Source: an uncultured Eggerthellaceae bacterium
GTDB lineage: Bacteria; Actinomycetota; Coriobacteriia; Coriobacteriales; Eggerthellaceae
DNA length: 24,730 nt
Direction of reading: 5' to 3'
Assembly (NCBI GenBank): GCA_946626265.1
Contig: CAMOUE010000008.1
Coordinates: 1-24,730, forward strand
A program made the translations under genes and the position numbers. Every line of letters starts with the position of its first letter. The first letter of the stretch is position 1. Shown here piece after piece: positions 15,139 through 23,764 of this stretch. The notes beneath the pieces were generated by a model, which had not been told where the DNA came from, did no database searches, and saw only the letters and a list, made by a program, of their open reading frames with translations.

Positions 15139-16146
15139 CTACTTCTCGGCTGCATCCCCATCGGGATCGGGCTCGTCCGCTGCGGGAGCGGGAGCCGCAT
15201 TCGGCACCTGGCCCGTCTGGACGCCGCCCTGGTACGGATACGCTCCATACGCTGCGCCGGCTGCAGCGCCCGCGAGCTCGAAGGGCATCGGGTCGTCCTG
15301 CCCGCGCCAACGGGGCACGTCAAACTGCATGGTCCAATAACCCATCGCCCGAGCGACGACAGCCTCCACGAACACACTCGCCACCATCGCGAAATACACG
15401 AGCGCGAGAATTACCACGAAGAAAACCCCGCCCATGGAAAGGAGCACTGCAGCTACGGTGCCGTTGTCCCCGCTGCCGCCGCCCATCATTCCCGCATGGG
15501 TCCCCACTCCCGCCAGCACCAAGATGACCGTGACCACGATCACCACCATCGTGATGATGATGCTCAGGATGACGGCAAGCAGCAGGTTCATGCCAAAAAT
15601 CCTCATGATACCCGTGGTGTCATGGCGGAACATGCGCCAAACCTTGCCGATCTGAAAGCCAGCCGACAAGCGGTCGTAGATGGCCGTGCGCATGGCCGCA
15701 ATCCAGAACAAGATGTTCACGAACAGCGAGAGCAAGCATCCGGCCAGGTAAATCAACGAACCGACGCCCGCCGACGCCGCGCTTCCAACTCCGAGGACGG
15801 AAGCCCCGTCGTTTATCGTCGACATCGTCGCATACATTCCCGCGCCCTGCATGCTCGACCCAATGCTGACGACGATGGCGGGAACGAGCTGGAACACGAA
15901 AGAAACCACGAGCAGGAACCAGCCACGCCGCCAGAACTTCCCGTCATCGTTTCCGAAAATGCGCGCGGGCAGGGGCTGATGGGTGCCCCAGGCGATTTCG
16001 CGAGCCCATCCGTACAAGTAGCCATACAAAACGATTTGCCCGAAAATCGGGACGAGGCCAACAAGCGCGAGCAGACACATCTTCCCGAACCAGCCGGGCG
16101 AATTCTTGATGTCATTCCAAGAAGTCTGGAAGTATTTGATCTGCAT
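15139..16146 (-). CDS. DUF4013-like polytopic membrane protein
   Basis: A 335-aa membrane protein of unknown function. The opening MQIKYFQTSWNDIKNSPGWFGK and the LVGLVPIFGQIVLYGYLYGWARE block are typical of the DUF4013 family. Roughly six hydrophobic segments follow (residues about 25-48, 78-98, 125-155, 185-222, 235-262). The C-terminal 50 residues are Ala/Gly/Pro-rich and soluble (ELAGAAAGAAYGAYPYQGG, then an acidic end). SD AAAGGGG lies shortly before the ATG. It stands between the rplL terminator and the ArsR gene, so it is a single-gene unit. A dyad TATAG...CTATA just upstream holds a possible -10. Confidence 0.8.
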   Translation of the reverse strand: MQIKYFQTSWNDIKNSPGWFGKMCLLALVGLVPIFGQIVLYGYLYGWAREIAWGTHQPLPARIFGNDDGKFWRRGWFLLVVSFVFQLVPAIVVSIGSSMQGAGMYATMSTINDGASVLGVGSAASAGVGSLIYLAGCLLSLFVNILFWIAAMRTAIYDRLSAGFQIGKVWRMFRHDTTGIMRIFGMNLLLAVILSIIITMVVIVVTVILVLAGVGTHAGMMGGGSGDNGTVAAVLLSMGGVFFVVILALVYFAMVASVFVEAVVARAMGYWTMQFDVPRWRGQDDPMPFELAGAAAGAAYGAYPYQGGVQTGQVPNAAPAPAADEPDPDGDAAEK

Positions 16147-16180
16147 GATGGACCCCTTTCGCGTATAGCGTAACTATAAC

Positions 16181-16206
16181 GAAAAGGGGGCGCTATCGCG
16201 CCCCCT
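16181..16206 (-). terminator. Terminator of the rplJ-rplL operon
   Basis: AGGGGGCGC (16185-16193) pairs over 9 bp with GCGCCCCCT (16198-16206), 4-nt loop. Read on minus it is followed by TTTTCGTT. It lies 24 nt after the rplL stop codon. Confidence 0.9.
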
Positions 16207-16229
16207 CGAAAGAGTCTGTGACTCGTCTG

Positions 16230-16610
16230 TTACTTCAGGGTAACAGCGGCACCAGCTTCCTCGAGCTTGGCCTTGATCTCCTCGGCCTTGTCCTTGGCAA
16301 CGCCCTCCTGGATGGCCTTCGGAGCACCCTCGACGGTCTCCTTGGCTTCCTTCAGGCCCAGGCCCGTGATCTCGCGGACAGCCTTGATGACGGCGATCTT
16401 GTTGTCGCCGAAGCCCTCGAGGATGACGTCGAACTCGGTCTTCTCCTCCTCAGCGGCAGCGTCGCCACCGGCCGGGCCAGCGGCCACGACGGCAGCAGGA
16501 GCAGCGGCGGAAACGCCGAACTCTTCCTCGATCATCTTGACGAGCTCGGAAGCCTCGAGCAGGGTCATTTCCTTCAGAGCCTCAATAATCTCTTCTTTGG
16601 TGACAGCCAT
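16230..16610 (-). CDS. rplL: 50S ribosomal protein L7/L12
   Basis: A 126-aa L7/L12 protein: N-terminal dimerisation domain (1-32, KEEIIEALKEMTLLEASELVKMIEEEFGVSAA), flexible Ala-rich hinge (34-56) and C-terminal factor-binding domain with EKTEFDVILEGFGDNKIAVIKAVREITGLGLKEAKE. This is the ribosomal stalk protein that recruits and activates translational GTPases. SD AAAGGAC precedes the ATG. It follows rplJ by 102 nt with two hairpins between; the stoichiometry of four or more L12 copies per L10 means extra translation or message stability is expected. Confidence 0.98.
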   Translation of the reverse strand: MAVTKEEIIEALKEMTLLEASELVKMIEEEFGVSAAAPAAVVAAGPAGGDAAAEEEKTEFDVILEGFGDNKIAVIKAVREITGLGLKEAKETVEGAPKAIQEGVAKDKAEEIKAKLEEAGAAVTLK

Positions 16611-16632
16611 TGTGCTTGTCCTTTCGTTTCGG

Positions 16633-16651
16633 GGCGGGCATCCTGCCCGCC
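16633..16651. repeat. Short palindromic hairpin in the rplL leader (copy 2)
   Basis: GGCGGGCA-TCC-TGCCCGCC, 8-bp stem with 3-nt loop. Its core is the same as at 9821-9837. It lies 22 nt upstream of the rplL ATG on the minus strand, just before the SD, as copy 1 does for the phasin-like gene. Confidence 0.6.
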
Positions 16652-16685
16652 TGTCGACCTCGCGGTCTCGTTTTTCTTAAGTTAT

Positions 16686-16701
16686 GCGGCCATCAGGCCG
16701 C
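16686..16701 (-). other. Intercistronic hairpin after rplJ
   Basis: GCGGCC-TGAT-GGCCGC read on minus, a 6-bp GC stem beginning 11 nt after the rplJ stop codon. No T-run follows, so it is more likely an mRNA processing or stability element than a terminator. Confidence 0.45.
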
Positions 16702-16712
16702 TTGCGCTGCTC

Positions 16713-17231
16713 TTATGCAGCTTTCTGGTCGGCAATCTGCTGGATTGCGCGTGCGAGACCACTCGGCACGCCGTTGATGCAGACGGCAAGGCCGCGAGCA
16801 ACACCGGAGATAGCGCCGGCAATCTGCGCGAGGAGGACCTCCTTGGAAGGCAGGGAAGCGATAGCATCGATGTCTGCGGCGGACACGAACGCGCCGTCCA
16901 TCATGCCACCCTTGACTTCCAGCTTGTTGTTCTCCTTTGCGAACTCGGTGACGGCCTTGGCAGCAGCAGCCACGTCGTCGCCGCAGAACACGAACGCAGA
17001 CGGTCCTTCGAGGATGGAATCCATGTTGACCAGGTCGAGCTCTGCAAGCGCCTTCTTCATGACGGTGTTCTTGTAGACCTTCATGACAGCACCGGCTTCG
17101 CGGACGGAGCGACGAAGAGCCTCGACTTCCTTCACGGTCAGACCGCAGGCGTCGACAACCCAAACGGCACTGACACCGTCGAGGTCGGCCTTGATGTTCT
17201 CCATCATTTCAAGATTACGAGCATTGGGCAT
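16713..17231 (-). CDS. rplJ: 50S ribosomal protein L10
   Basis: A 172-aa L10: residues 1-130 form the rRNA-binding domain (MENIKADLDGVSAVWVVDACGLTVKEVEALRRSVREAG, then KVYKNTVMKKAL), and the C-terminal helix binds L12 dimers. It anchors the stalk to 23S rRNA. I start it at the ATG at 17229-17231 because AAGGAGGTG lies 9 nt upstream; an earlier in-frame ATG at 17264 would run through that SD. The usual rplK-rplA pair is not upstream here; rplJ has its own L10-type leader and promoter. Confidence 0.96.
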   Translation of the reverse strand: MPNARNLEMMENIKADLDGVSAVWVVDACGLTVKEVEALRRSVREAGAVMKVYKNTVMKKALAELDLVNMDSILEGPSAFVFCGDDVAAAAKAVTEFAKENNKLEVKGGMMDGAFVSAADIDAIASLPSKEVLLAQIAGAISGVARGLAVCINGVPSGLARAIQQIADQKAA

Positions 17232-17290
17232 TTTCAGTTGCACCTCCTTCTTTTTCAAACTCATGTCCCGCACCGTGAGAAGGGATCGAG

Positions 17291-17335
17291 TCCGAAAAAG
17301 AAACGACCCCTGCAGTCCAAAGACAGCAGGGGTCG
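17291..17335 (-). terminator. Intrinsic terminator/attenuator in the rplJ leader
   Basis: CGACCCCTGC and GCAGGGGTCG (17304-17313 with 17326-17335) form a 10-bp stem with a 12-nt loop, followed on minus by TTTCTTTTTC. It sits 60-100 nt before the rplJ start and after the L10 motif. Premature termination controlled by L10 is the simplest reading. Confidence 0.8.
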
Positions 17336-17462
17336 CACGCATTCGATCGGTACAACCACCTCGGCGGGCCGGCATTCGTTGACGAACACGCGTTTGAACC
17401 TTGCGGTACCAGCTGTCTTCGGTAGCGGAACTGTTTACAGTTCGCGCTGCTTTACAAGCAGC
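17291..17462 (-). ncRNA. L10-type ribosomal protein leader of rplJ
   Basis: Read on minus, the leader carries the recognisable CCGAAGACAGC (near 17424-17413) and, downstream, GCCGAGGTGG (17365 onward), the two conserved parts of the known L10 leader that binds L10(L12) for autogenous control. It opens with two small hairpins, GCTGCTT/AAGCAGC (17446-17462) and GAACTGT/ACAGTTC (17428-17443), and ends in the attenuator-like hairpin at 17291-17335. The start is placed from the -10 box at 17469-17474. Confidence 0.75.
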
Positions 17463-17468
17463 CTGTCT

Positions 17469-17474
17469 ATAATA
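17469..17474 (-). promoter_or_regulatory. Candidate -10 box of the rplJ-rplL promoter
   Basis: TATTAT on minus, within GGGTATTATAGACAGG, seven nt before the first leader hairpin. The -35 region 17 nt upstream (GTGCAT) is poor. This places the start near 17462, downstream of the 722-aa gene's end. Confidence 0.5.
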
Positions 17475-17552
17475 CCCAAATCACCTGCGCTATGCACGAG
17501 ACTCGATGTTTTCTCCACTAATAAACGACGCCGATGCACCCGACGCATCGGA

Positions 17553-19721
17553 TTACGCGTCCGTGACCCCCTCCGGCGCCGAGGCGGCTGACGCAGAAGC
17601 TGCTGGCGTCGAGGCTGCCGACGTCGAAGCAACAGGCGCCGAAGCGGCCGAGCCCGCCGCTCCGGACTGCGCGTCCGCGTCCCCTTCCGACTTCGCGCCG
17701 GACTTCTCGCCCGCGCTCTCGCCCGCCTCCTTGGCAGCATCGGCCTTGGACCCCGACGTGATTTCGCTTACCGGGCACGTTGGCGTGTTCTCGACGTACG
17801 TGAACGAGATGCTGTCGCCCACCTGGTAGCCGACGATCTGAATCGCTCCCGGCAACATGAAGTCGTAAATCGCGTCATCGCCCTCGAGCGTCACGTAGAA
17901 ATGCGAGTTGCCCTCTATGACGGCCTGCGCCATCGTCCTAATCGAGCCGGACTTCTCGCCGTAGTTGCTCGTGTCGGACAGCTCCTCGGGGGAAATCGTG
18001 CCGTTCGTGGCGAGCAGCGTCTCGTAGGACTTCTGGCAATCCGCAACGGTGTCGCCAACGGCCACGTTCTGGTAGCGCTGGATGTCGATCATCGCGAACT
18101 TCTTGACCAGCCCTGCGCCGTCCTTGAGCGCCATGAAATACGTCGGTTGGTTGGAGACGTTGATGAGCAGGGGGAACGTCGCCGTGTAACGGAGATTCTG
18201 CACTTGGCCCTCGGCGGACTCCATCGCCGAAACCTCGGTTGCGCCCGATACCGAATAGTAATGCGACTCGGCAGTGCGCTGGTCGATGAGCACGAATCCG
18301 ACGATCGAGTTGTCGGCGGTCGCAGACGTGACGCCCGTGTAGACCCAGACGTCGTCGTCCTTGGCGATGTAGTTGTAGCCGAGAAGGCCGTTGGTCCCCG
18401 GCGTGGTCTGCACGACGCCCGACTGACCGAGCCACGAGTTGAACCAACCGTTCTTGTAGGCACCGGACCAGTTGTATTGACGCACGAGCAGGTCGGCGGG
18501 GTACACGCGGTCGACCCACTGGGGAACGTCGCCGAGCGAGAGCTCCTGGCATTCGCCCGTCGACGCGTTGCACAGCACCACGTGGTCGATCGTCTCGCCG
18601 CCGAACAATCCGATGGTGTACTTGCGCACCGGGCAGATCCACCACGGCTGGCCGTCCTCGTCGATTTCGAACGACTTCTCATCGAAGATGTAGAACGGGT
18701 ACTTCAGCTGGATGTAGCGGTCGATGTTGCGCGCGAGCGGCTCGGACGCCGTGTACTTCATGCCGTTGCCCTCGCCCAAACGCACGATCTCGGCATCTTG
18801 CGTCGTCATGTTCACGAGCGCATAGGCCGGAATGCCCTCGTCGCGGTTCGTGAGCCACTTGAACAGGTCGGCATAGCCGAGTGGGCTCACGCGCACGGGA
18901 GAGCCCTTGTAATTGATCTGGCTGTAGAGCGCGTCGATTTCGAACTGGCTGACGTAGTCGGGTATCGAGCCCATCTCGCGATTGCCGAGCAGGATGGCCG
19001 AGTCACGGTCGATGACGGGGATCTGCGAGTAGTTGACCTCCTGGATGTCCTCGGCAAACGTCATCGTGTCGGTCTGAAGGACCTCGGCGTACTTCTTCGC
19101 ATTGCCCGGGAAAAGCGACAGCGACAGAACCCAGCCGATCACGCCCAGGACGAGCACGGCCACTGGTATGAACGACAGCACCTTGAAGGTCTTTGACTTC
19201 GAGGGGCTCGGGTCGAGCTTGCTGTCGCCCGTCTCGTAGCGCCTCGAGCGCCCGCGGAAGAACAGGAAGCAAGGCAGCAGGATGAAAATGGTCACGAACA
19301 TCCACGTGTCTGAGCTGTTAATGCTGATTGGCGGGTGGAACCACCAGTAGGCCGCCAGCAAGATCACGACCGCAAGGATTATCGCCAGGATCAACGTGCG
19401 CCTGGACCACGATGCCATGCGGTCCCCGAGCGAACCCGAGAACTCGACATGGGGTATCTTCCCGCCGCCCGAACCGCCGTCTGACCCGTCGGCGCCACCT
19501 GCAGCCGGCCGACGTCCGCCCATGCCGCCGAAGAACGGAAAACCGCCGAACGGCATGTCGCCGCGACTCGAGCTCGAGCCCCGTCCGCCGGCGCCGCCTG
19601 ACGACCCACCAGATGCATGCTGCGCTTTCGGCTCGGACGAAGACGCCTCGCCGCCAATTTCGTCAACGTTCATCCCCGACTGCTTAAGAGCATCGAGCAA
19701 CGAATCGATTCCACTTGCCAT
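17553..19721 (-). CDS. Large membrane-anchored protein of unknown function (722 aa)
   Basis: I do not recognise the family with confidence. Seen in the sequence: an N-terminal cytoplasmic tail rich in Gly and Ser (21-90, including GGFPFFGGMGG); three membrane helices (about 109-127, 139-156, 181-203); a large domain about 205-650 that should be outside the membrane and is probably beta-rich; and a C-terminal Ala/Ser/Glu low-complexity tail (650-722). Within the large domain, WWICPVRKYTIGLFGGETIDHVVLCNASTGE looks like a conserved core. The tail ends in near-repeats of SAASAPVAST type. SD AAAGGG precedes the ATG. It follows icd by 82 nt on the same strand with a hairpin between. May be a cell-envelope protein. 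Confidence 0.75.
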   Translation of the reverse strand: MASGIDSLLDALKQSGMNVDEIGGEASSSEPKAQHASGGSSGGAGGRGSSSSRGDMPFGGFPFFGGMGGRRPAAGGADGSDGGSGGGKIPHVEFSGSLGDRMASWSRRTLILAIILAVVILLAAYWWFHPPISINSSDTWMFVTIFILLPCFLFFRGRSRRYETGDSKLDPSPSKSKTFKVLSFIPVAVLVLGVIGWVLSLSLFPGNAKKYAEVLQTDTMTFAEDIQEVNYSQIPVIDRDSAILLGNREMGSIPDYVSQFEIDALYSQINYKGSPVRVSPLGYADLFKWLTNRDEGIPAYALVNMTTQDAEIVRLGEGNGMKYTASEPLARNIDRYIQLKYPFYIFDEKSFEIDEDGQPWWICPVRKYTIGLFGGETIDHVVLCNASTGECQELSLGDVPQWVDRVYPADLLVRQYNWSGAYKNGWFNSWLGQSGVVQTTPGTNGLLGYNYIAKDDDVWVYTGVTSATADNSIVGFVLIDQRTAESHYYSVSGATEVSAMESAEGQVQNLRYTATFPLLINVSNQPTYFMALKDGAGLVKKFAMIDIQRYQNVAVGDTVADCQKSYETLLATNGTISPEELSDTSNYGEKSGSIRTMAQAVIEGNSHFYVTLEGDDAIYDFMLPGAIQIVGYQVGDSISFTYVENTPTCPVSEITSGSKADAAKEAGESAGEKSGAKSEGDADAQSGAAGSAASAPVASTSAASTPAASASAASAPEGVTDA

Positions 19722-19757
19722 GTCTTCCCTTTCCCGTACGTAAGGTGAGTCGAGACC

Positions 19758-19787
19758 GGCACCCCATCGGCCAGCCCGAGGGGAGCC
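19758..19787 (-). other. Hairpin between icd and the 722-aa gene
   Basis: GGC, CCCC and TCGG on one side (19758-19770) pair with CCGA, GGGG and GCC on the other (19776-19787), with one bulge, one A-A mismatch and a 5-nt loop. No T-run follows. It may be a processing site or a partial block that separates icd levels from the next gene. Confidence 0.45.
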
Positions 19788-19803
19788 GTCTTCCGTGCCG
19801 TCG

Positions 19804-21000
19804 TTACAGCCTGGCGGCTATCGCGTCGACGAACTCCTCCGTCGACAGCGTTCGCGGATTGTCCAGAACCGTGATGCGCGCGAGATCGCCCGTCATGTCC
19901 CCCGCCTCGATGGTGTCGATCGTCGCCTTCTCCAGACGGTCGGCAAACTCCACGAGCGCGGGCAGCTCGTCGAGCTCGCCGCGCTTGCGCAAAGCGCCCG
20001 TCCACGCGAATATGGTCGCAACCGAGTTGGTCGACGTCGGCTTTCCCTCCAAGTGCTTGTAGTAGTGGCGCTGCACGGTTCCATGCGCCGCCTCGTACTC
20101 GTAGATGCCCGCCGGCGACACGAGCACGCTCGTCATCATGGCCAAGCTGCCGAAGGCGCTCGACACCATGTCGCTCATGACATCGCCATCGTAGTTCTTG
20201 CACGCCCATATGAACCCACCGCGCGCCTTCACGACACGTGCAACGGCATCGTCGATGAGCGTATAGAAATACTCGATGCCCGCCTCCGCGAACCTGTCCG
20301 CGTAATCCGCCTCGAAGACCTCGGCGAACACGTCCTTGAAGCGGTGGTCGTACTTCTTCGAGATGGTGTCTTTCGTCGAGAACCAGAGGTCCTGGCCCGT
20401 ATCGAGCGCGTAGTTGAAGCAGCTGCGCGCGAAGCTCTCGATGCTGTCGTCGAGGTTGTGCGTGCCCTGCACGACGCCCGCGCCCGCAAACTCGTGCACG
20501 AGCTCGCGGACCTCGGTGCCGTCGGCGGCCGTGTAGACCAACTCGACCTTGCCGGCGCCGGGAATGCGCATCTCGGCGTTCTTGTACACGTCGCCGTAGG
20601 CGTGGCGGGCGATGGTGATGGGCGCCTTCCAGCTACGCACGACCGGCTCGATGCCCTTCACGAGGATGGGCGCGCGGAATACCGTTCCGTCGAGCATCGC
20701 GCGGATGGTGCCGTTGGGGCTTTTCCACATCTGCTTGAGGCCGTACTCCTCTACACGCGCCGCATTTGGCGTGATGGTCGCGCATTTCACGGCGACGCCA
20801 AGCCGCTTCGTCGCCTCCGCCGCCTCGACGGTCACGCCGTCGTCGGTCGCATCGCGGTTCGCAAGCCCCAAATCGTAGTACTCGGTTTTCAAATCGACAT
20901 GCGGGCAAATCAGGCGATCCTTGATGAGCTGCCATATTATGCGCGTCATCTCGTCGCCGTCCATTTCGACGAGCGGCGTCTTCATCTCAATCTTCGTCAT
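19804..21000 (-). CDS. icd: NADP-dependent isocitrate dehydrogenase (eukaryotic-like type)
   Basis: A 398-aa homodimer-type enzyme that turns isocitrate into 2-oxoglutarate, CO2 and NADPH in the cytoplasm. Motifs: opening IEMKTPLVEMDGDEMTRIIW, substrate loop KSPNGTIR (93-100), FRAPI with R109, ARHAYGD (131-137), the metal site region ACKNYDGDVMSD, and the cofactor loop HGTVQRHYYKH, whose Arg reads the 2'-phosphate of NADP. The sequence belongs to the shorter eukaryotic-like subfamily, not the E. coli Icd type. ATG has GAGGAA upstream and follows acnA by 42 nt, so the two form one operon. In anaerobes of this kind it feeds glutamate synthesis. Confidence 0.97.
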   Translation of the reverse strand: MTKIEMKTPLVEMDGDEMTRIIWQLIKDRLICPHVDLKTEYYDLGLANRDATDDGVTVEAAEATKRLGVAVKCATITPNAARVEEYGLKQMWKSPNGTIRAMLDGTVFRAPILVKGIEPVVRSWKAPITIARHAYGDVYKNAEMRIPGAGKVELVYTAADGTEVRELVHEFAGAGVVQGTHNLDDSIESFARSCFNYALDTGQDLWFSTKDTISKKYDHRFKDVFAEVFEADYADRFAEAGIEYFYTLIDDAVARVVKARGGFIWACKNYDGDVMSDMVSSAFGSLAMMTSVLVSPAGIYEYEAAHGTVQRHYYKHLEGKPTSTNSVATIFAWTGALRKRGELDELPALVEFADRLEKATIDTIEAGDMTGDLARITVLDNPRTLSTEEFVDAIAARL

Positions 21001-21042
21001 AACGTTCCTCGCACGGTTCTCTCGGCAAAACGCTTCGCGCGC

Positions 21043-23709
21043 TTATGCAATCAGGTTCCTCAGCACGTACTGGAGTATACCGCCATGGGCGTAATACTCG
21101 CCTTCCGTTGGCGTATCGATACGCACGACGACCTCGAAGTCGCGCACGGACCCGTCGGCTGCCTTCGCATGTACGCCGACGATGCGCGGCTCGGGCAAGC
21201 CCTGGCTGAAGTCTATGGCATCGATCGTGTATTCTTCCGTTCCATCGAGCCCGAGCGCCTCTACGCTTTCCCCTTCTTTGAACTGCAGGGGAAGAACGCC
21301 CATCCCGATGAGGTTCGAACGGTGGATGCGCTCGAAGCTCTCGGCGATCGCCGCACGAACGCCGAGCAACATGGGGCCCTTCGCCGCCCAGTCGCGCGAC
21401 GAGCCCGATCCGTACATCTTTCCCGCCAAGACTATTGCGGGGATGCCTGCGGCGCGGTAGCCCATCGCCGCATCGTACAGCCACGACACACCGCCGGCCC
21501 CGAAATCGAATGTCCAGCCGCCCTTGCGGCCGTCTGCCAGCTTGTTCGCGAGCTTCACGTTTGCGAACGTGCCGCGCATCATCACTTCGTGGTTGCCGCG
21601 CCTCGAGCCGTACGTGTTGAAATCCGCCGGGCGAACGCCGCGCTCGACGAGGTAACTGCCCGCCGGGGTCTCTTCGGCAAAAGCCCCTGCAGGTGAGATG
21701 TGGTCTGTCGTGATGAAATCGCCAAGCAAGGCGAGCACGCGCGCATCCGATATAGCGGAAGGAGGCTGGGGCTCGCGGCCCATTCCCTCGAAATAGGGGG
21801 CTGCACGAACATACGTGGAATCGTCTGCCCAGTTGAACAAGTCGCTTTTCTCGACCGACAGCGAGCGCCACTCCGCATCGCCCTCGAACAGCCCCATCGA
21901 GCCCTGCTCGTACAAGCTGGCATCGACGAAAGCGTCCATGAGCCCTTCGACCTCCTCGGCCGTCGGCCACAAATCGGCCAGCCGCACTTCACGCCCGGTC
22001 CCGTCGATGCCGAGGATGTCGTTCTCCATATCGAAATCAACGGTTCCGGCCAATGCATACGCGATGACCGCAGCTGGCGTCATCAGGTAATTCTGGGAAA
22101 CGTCCGGGGAAATGCGGCCTTCGAAGTTGCGGTTGCCCGACAGCACGCTCGCCAGCTCGATGTCGTTGCAGATGTCGTGCATCTGGCCAAGAATCGGGCC
22201 TGAATTGCCTATGCAGCTCATGCAGCCGAATCCACAGGTATAAAAGCCCAGGTTGCGCAAACCATCCAGAAGCCCAGCTCGTTCCAAGAGGAGCTCCGTG
22301 GCGTGACTGCCCGGCGCAAAGACGCACTTGACCCATGGCTTGGGCGAAAGCCCCGCTTCGCTTGCCTTCTTTGCAACAAGGCCGCATGCGAGCATCATGC
22401 GAGGGTCGGTTGCCGTCGTGCAGCTCGTCACCGCGGCAATTGCGATTGCCCCATGCGCGAGATCGTACGTTGCGCCGCCGATGCTCACCGACGCGCGGGC
22501 GCTTCCGTCGAGGCCGCGCTCGGCATCGATCGCCGCGATTCTCTTCTTGCCGTCGGCGATGTCGAACCGGTCGTGAGGGCGCGAGGGACCCGACATGGAA
22601 GGCTTCACCCTACCGAGGTCGAGCTCCACGACCTCGGCATACACGCGCTGCCCACCGTCGGCATCAAGCCAGAGCCCTTGCTCTTTTGCATACGCCTCGA
22701 CCAAGGCAACCTGGTCTGAGGAGCGCCCGGTCATCTTGAGGAACTCGAGCGTCTGGTCATCGACGGGGAACAGCGTGCACGTGCTGCCGTATTCCGGCGT
22801 CATGTTCGATATGCATGCCCGCTGGGTTGCCGACAGTTCCGAGACTCCTGGCCCGAAACACTCGACGAAGCATCCGACGACGCCTTTCTCCCTGAGAACC
22901 TGGGCGAACGTCAGGGCCACGTCCATGGCGGCAACCCCTGCGCCCAGCTTTCCGACGAGCTTCACCCCCACCACGCGCGGGACGAGCGTCGTGATCGGCT
23001 GGCCGAGGGCAGCTGCTTCCGCCTCGATTCCGCCGACGCCCCAACCCAACACGCCGATGCCGTTCGCCGTAGGAGTATGCGAATCCGTTCCCACGAGCGT
23101 ATCGAAGTACGCAACGGGCATTCCGTCGGCCTCCTCGTCGCCCGTCATGACGACGCTTGCGAAGTTCTCTATGTTCAATTGATGGCAGATACCCTGTCCC
23201 GGAGGCACGATGCGGACGTTTTCGAACGAATTCTGCGCCCACTTCAGGAAGCTGTACCGCTCGCGGTTGCGCTCGAATTCAAGGCGCGCGTTCTCTGCGA
23301 GGGCCGAAGCGCAACCGAACCTATCGGCTATCACCGAATGGTCGATTACCAAATCGCATGGCACCTGCGGATTGATCTTCGACGGATCGCCGCCGAGTTT
23401 CACGCAGGCATCGCGCATCACGGCAAAATCCACGAATACGGGAACTCCCGTGAAATCCTGGAACAGCACGCGCGCAGGCGCAAATTCGACCTCTTCGCCC
23501 GCCACGCCTTTCAGCCCGGCATCGACGATCCTGGCGGAGAACGCCTGGGCCTCTTCGGCGGTACGCGCGCAGCGCATAACGTTTTCAAGGAGAACGGTCA
23601 GCGAATAGGGCAGTTTTTCCGCGCCTTCAATCGACCTCACAGGGTAATAGGCATATCTCGCATCGCCAACCTCGAGAATCGATGCGGCTCTTTGCTTACC
23701 TTGAGTCAT
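21043..23709 (-). CDS. acnA: Aconitate hydratase (AcnA/IRP1 type)
   Basis: An 888-aa monomeric aconitase converting citrate to isocitrate through cis-aconitate. I start at ATG 23707-23709 because AAAGGGGAG lies directly upstream; the frame could open seven codons earlier, without an SD. The [4Fe-4S] ligands are C430 (VTSCTTATDPR), C496 and C499 (CGFGCMSCIGNSGP). GTDSHTPTANGIGVLGWGVGGIEAE (208-231) and the C-terminal swivel-domain GSGSSRDWAAKGP are standard. One oddity is SCTTATDP where most AcnA proteins read SCTNTSNP. First gene of the acnA-icd operon, with a TATAAT box 56 nt upstream. No citrate synthase gene is in the window. Confidence 0.97.
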   Translation of the reverse strand: MTQGKQRAASILEVGDARYAYYPVRSIEGAEKLPYSLTVLLENVMRCARTAEEAQAFSARIVDAGLKGVAGEEVEFAPARVLFQDFTGVPVFVDFAVMRDACVKLGGDPSKINPQVPCDLVIDHSVIADRFGCASALAENARLEFERNRERYSFLKWAQNSFENVRIVPPGQGICHQLNIENFASVVMTGDEEADGMPVAYFDTLVGTDSHTPTANGIGVLGWGVGGIEAEAAALGQPITTLVPRVVGVKLVGKLGAGVAAMDVALTFAQVLREKGVVGCFVECFGPGVSELSATQRACISNMTPEYGSTCTLFPVDDQTLEFLKMTGRSSDQVALVEAYAKEQGLWLDADGGQRVYAEVVELDLGRVKPSMSGPSRPHDRFDIADGKKRIAAIDAERGLDGSARASVSIGGATYDLAHGAIAIAAVTSCTTATDPRMMLACGLVAKKASEAGLSPKPWVKCVFAPGSHATELLLERAGLLDGLRNLGFYTCGFGCMSCIGNSGPILGQMHDICNDIELASVLSGNRNFEGRISPDVSQNYLMTPAAVIAYALAGTVDFDMENDILGIDGTGREVRLADLWPTAEEVEGLMDAFVDASLYEQGSMGLFEGDAEWRSLSVEKSDLFNWADDSTYVRAAPYFEGMGREPQPPSAISDARVLALLGDFITTDHISPAGAFAEETPAGSYLVERGVRPADFNTYGSRRGNHEVMMRGTFANVKLANKLADGRKGGWTFDFGAGGVSWLYDAAMGYRAAGIPAIVLAGKMYGSGSSRDWAAKGPMLLGVRAAIAESFERIHRSNLIGMGVLPLQFKEGESVEALGLDGTEEYTIDAIDFSQGLPEPRIVGVHAKAADGSVRDFEVVVRIDTPTEGEYYAHGGILQYVLRNLIA

Positions 23710-23764
23710 TCGCTCCCCTTTCGAACCCACGTAGAAACACGCTCATTGAAATACAGTTCGGTAC

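Noticed and set aside
17232..17264. Earlier ATG for rplJ at 17264 (MSLKKKEV extension)
   Set aside because: It would place the AAGGAGGTG ribosome binding site inside the gene; the ATG at 17231 gives standard L10 length.
19795..21696. 633-codon plus-strand frame across icd and the end of acnA
   Set aside because: Antisense shadow with Arg/His/Ala-rich composition, spanning two clear genes on the other strand.
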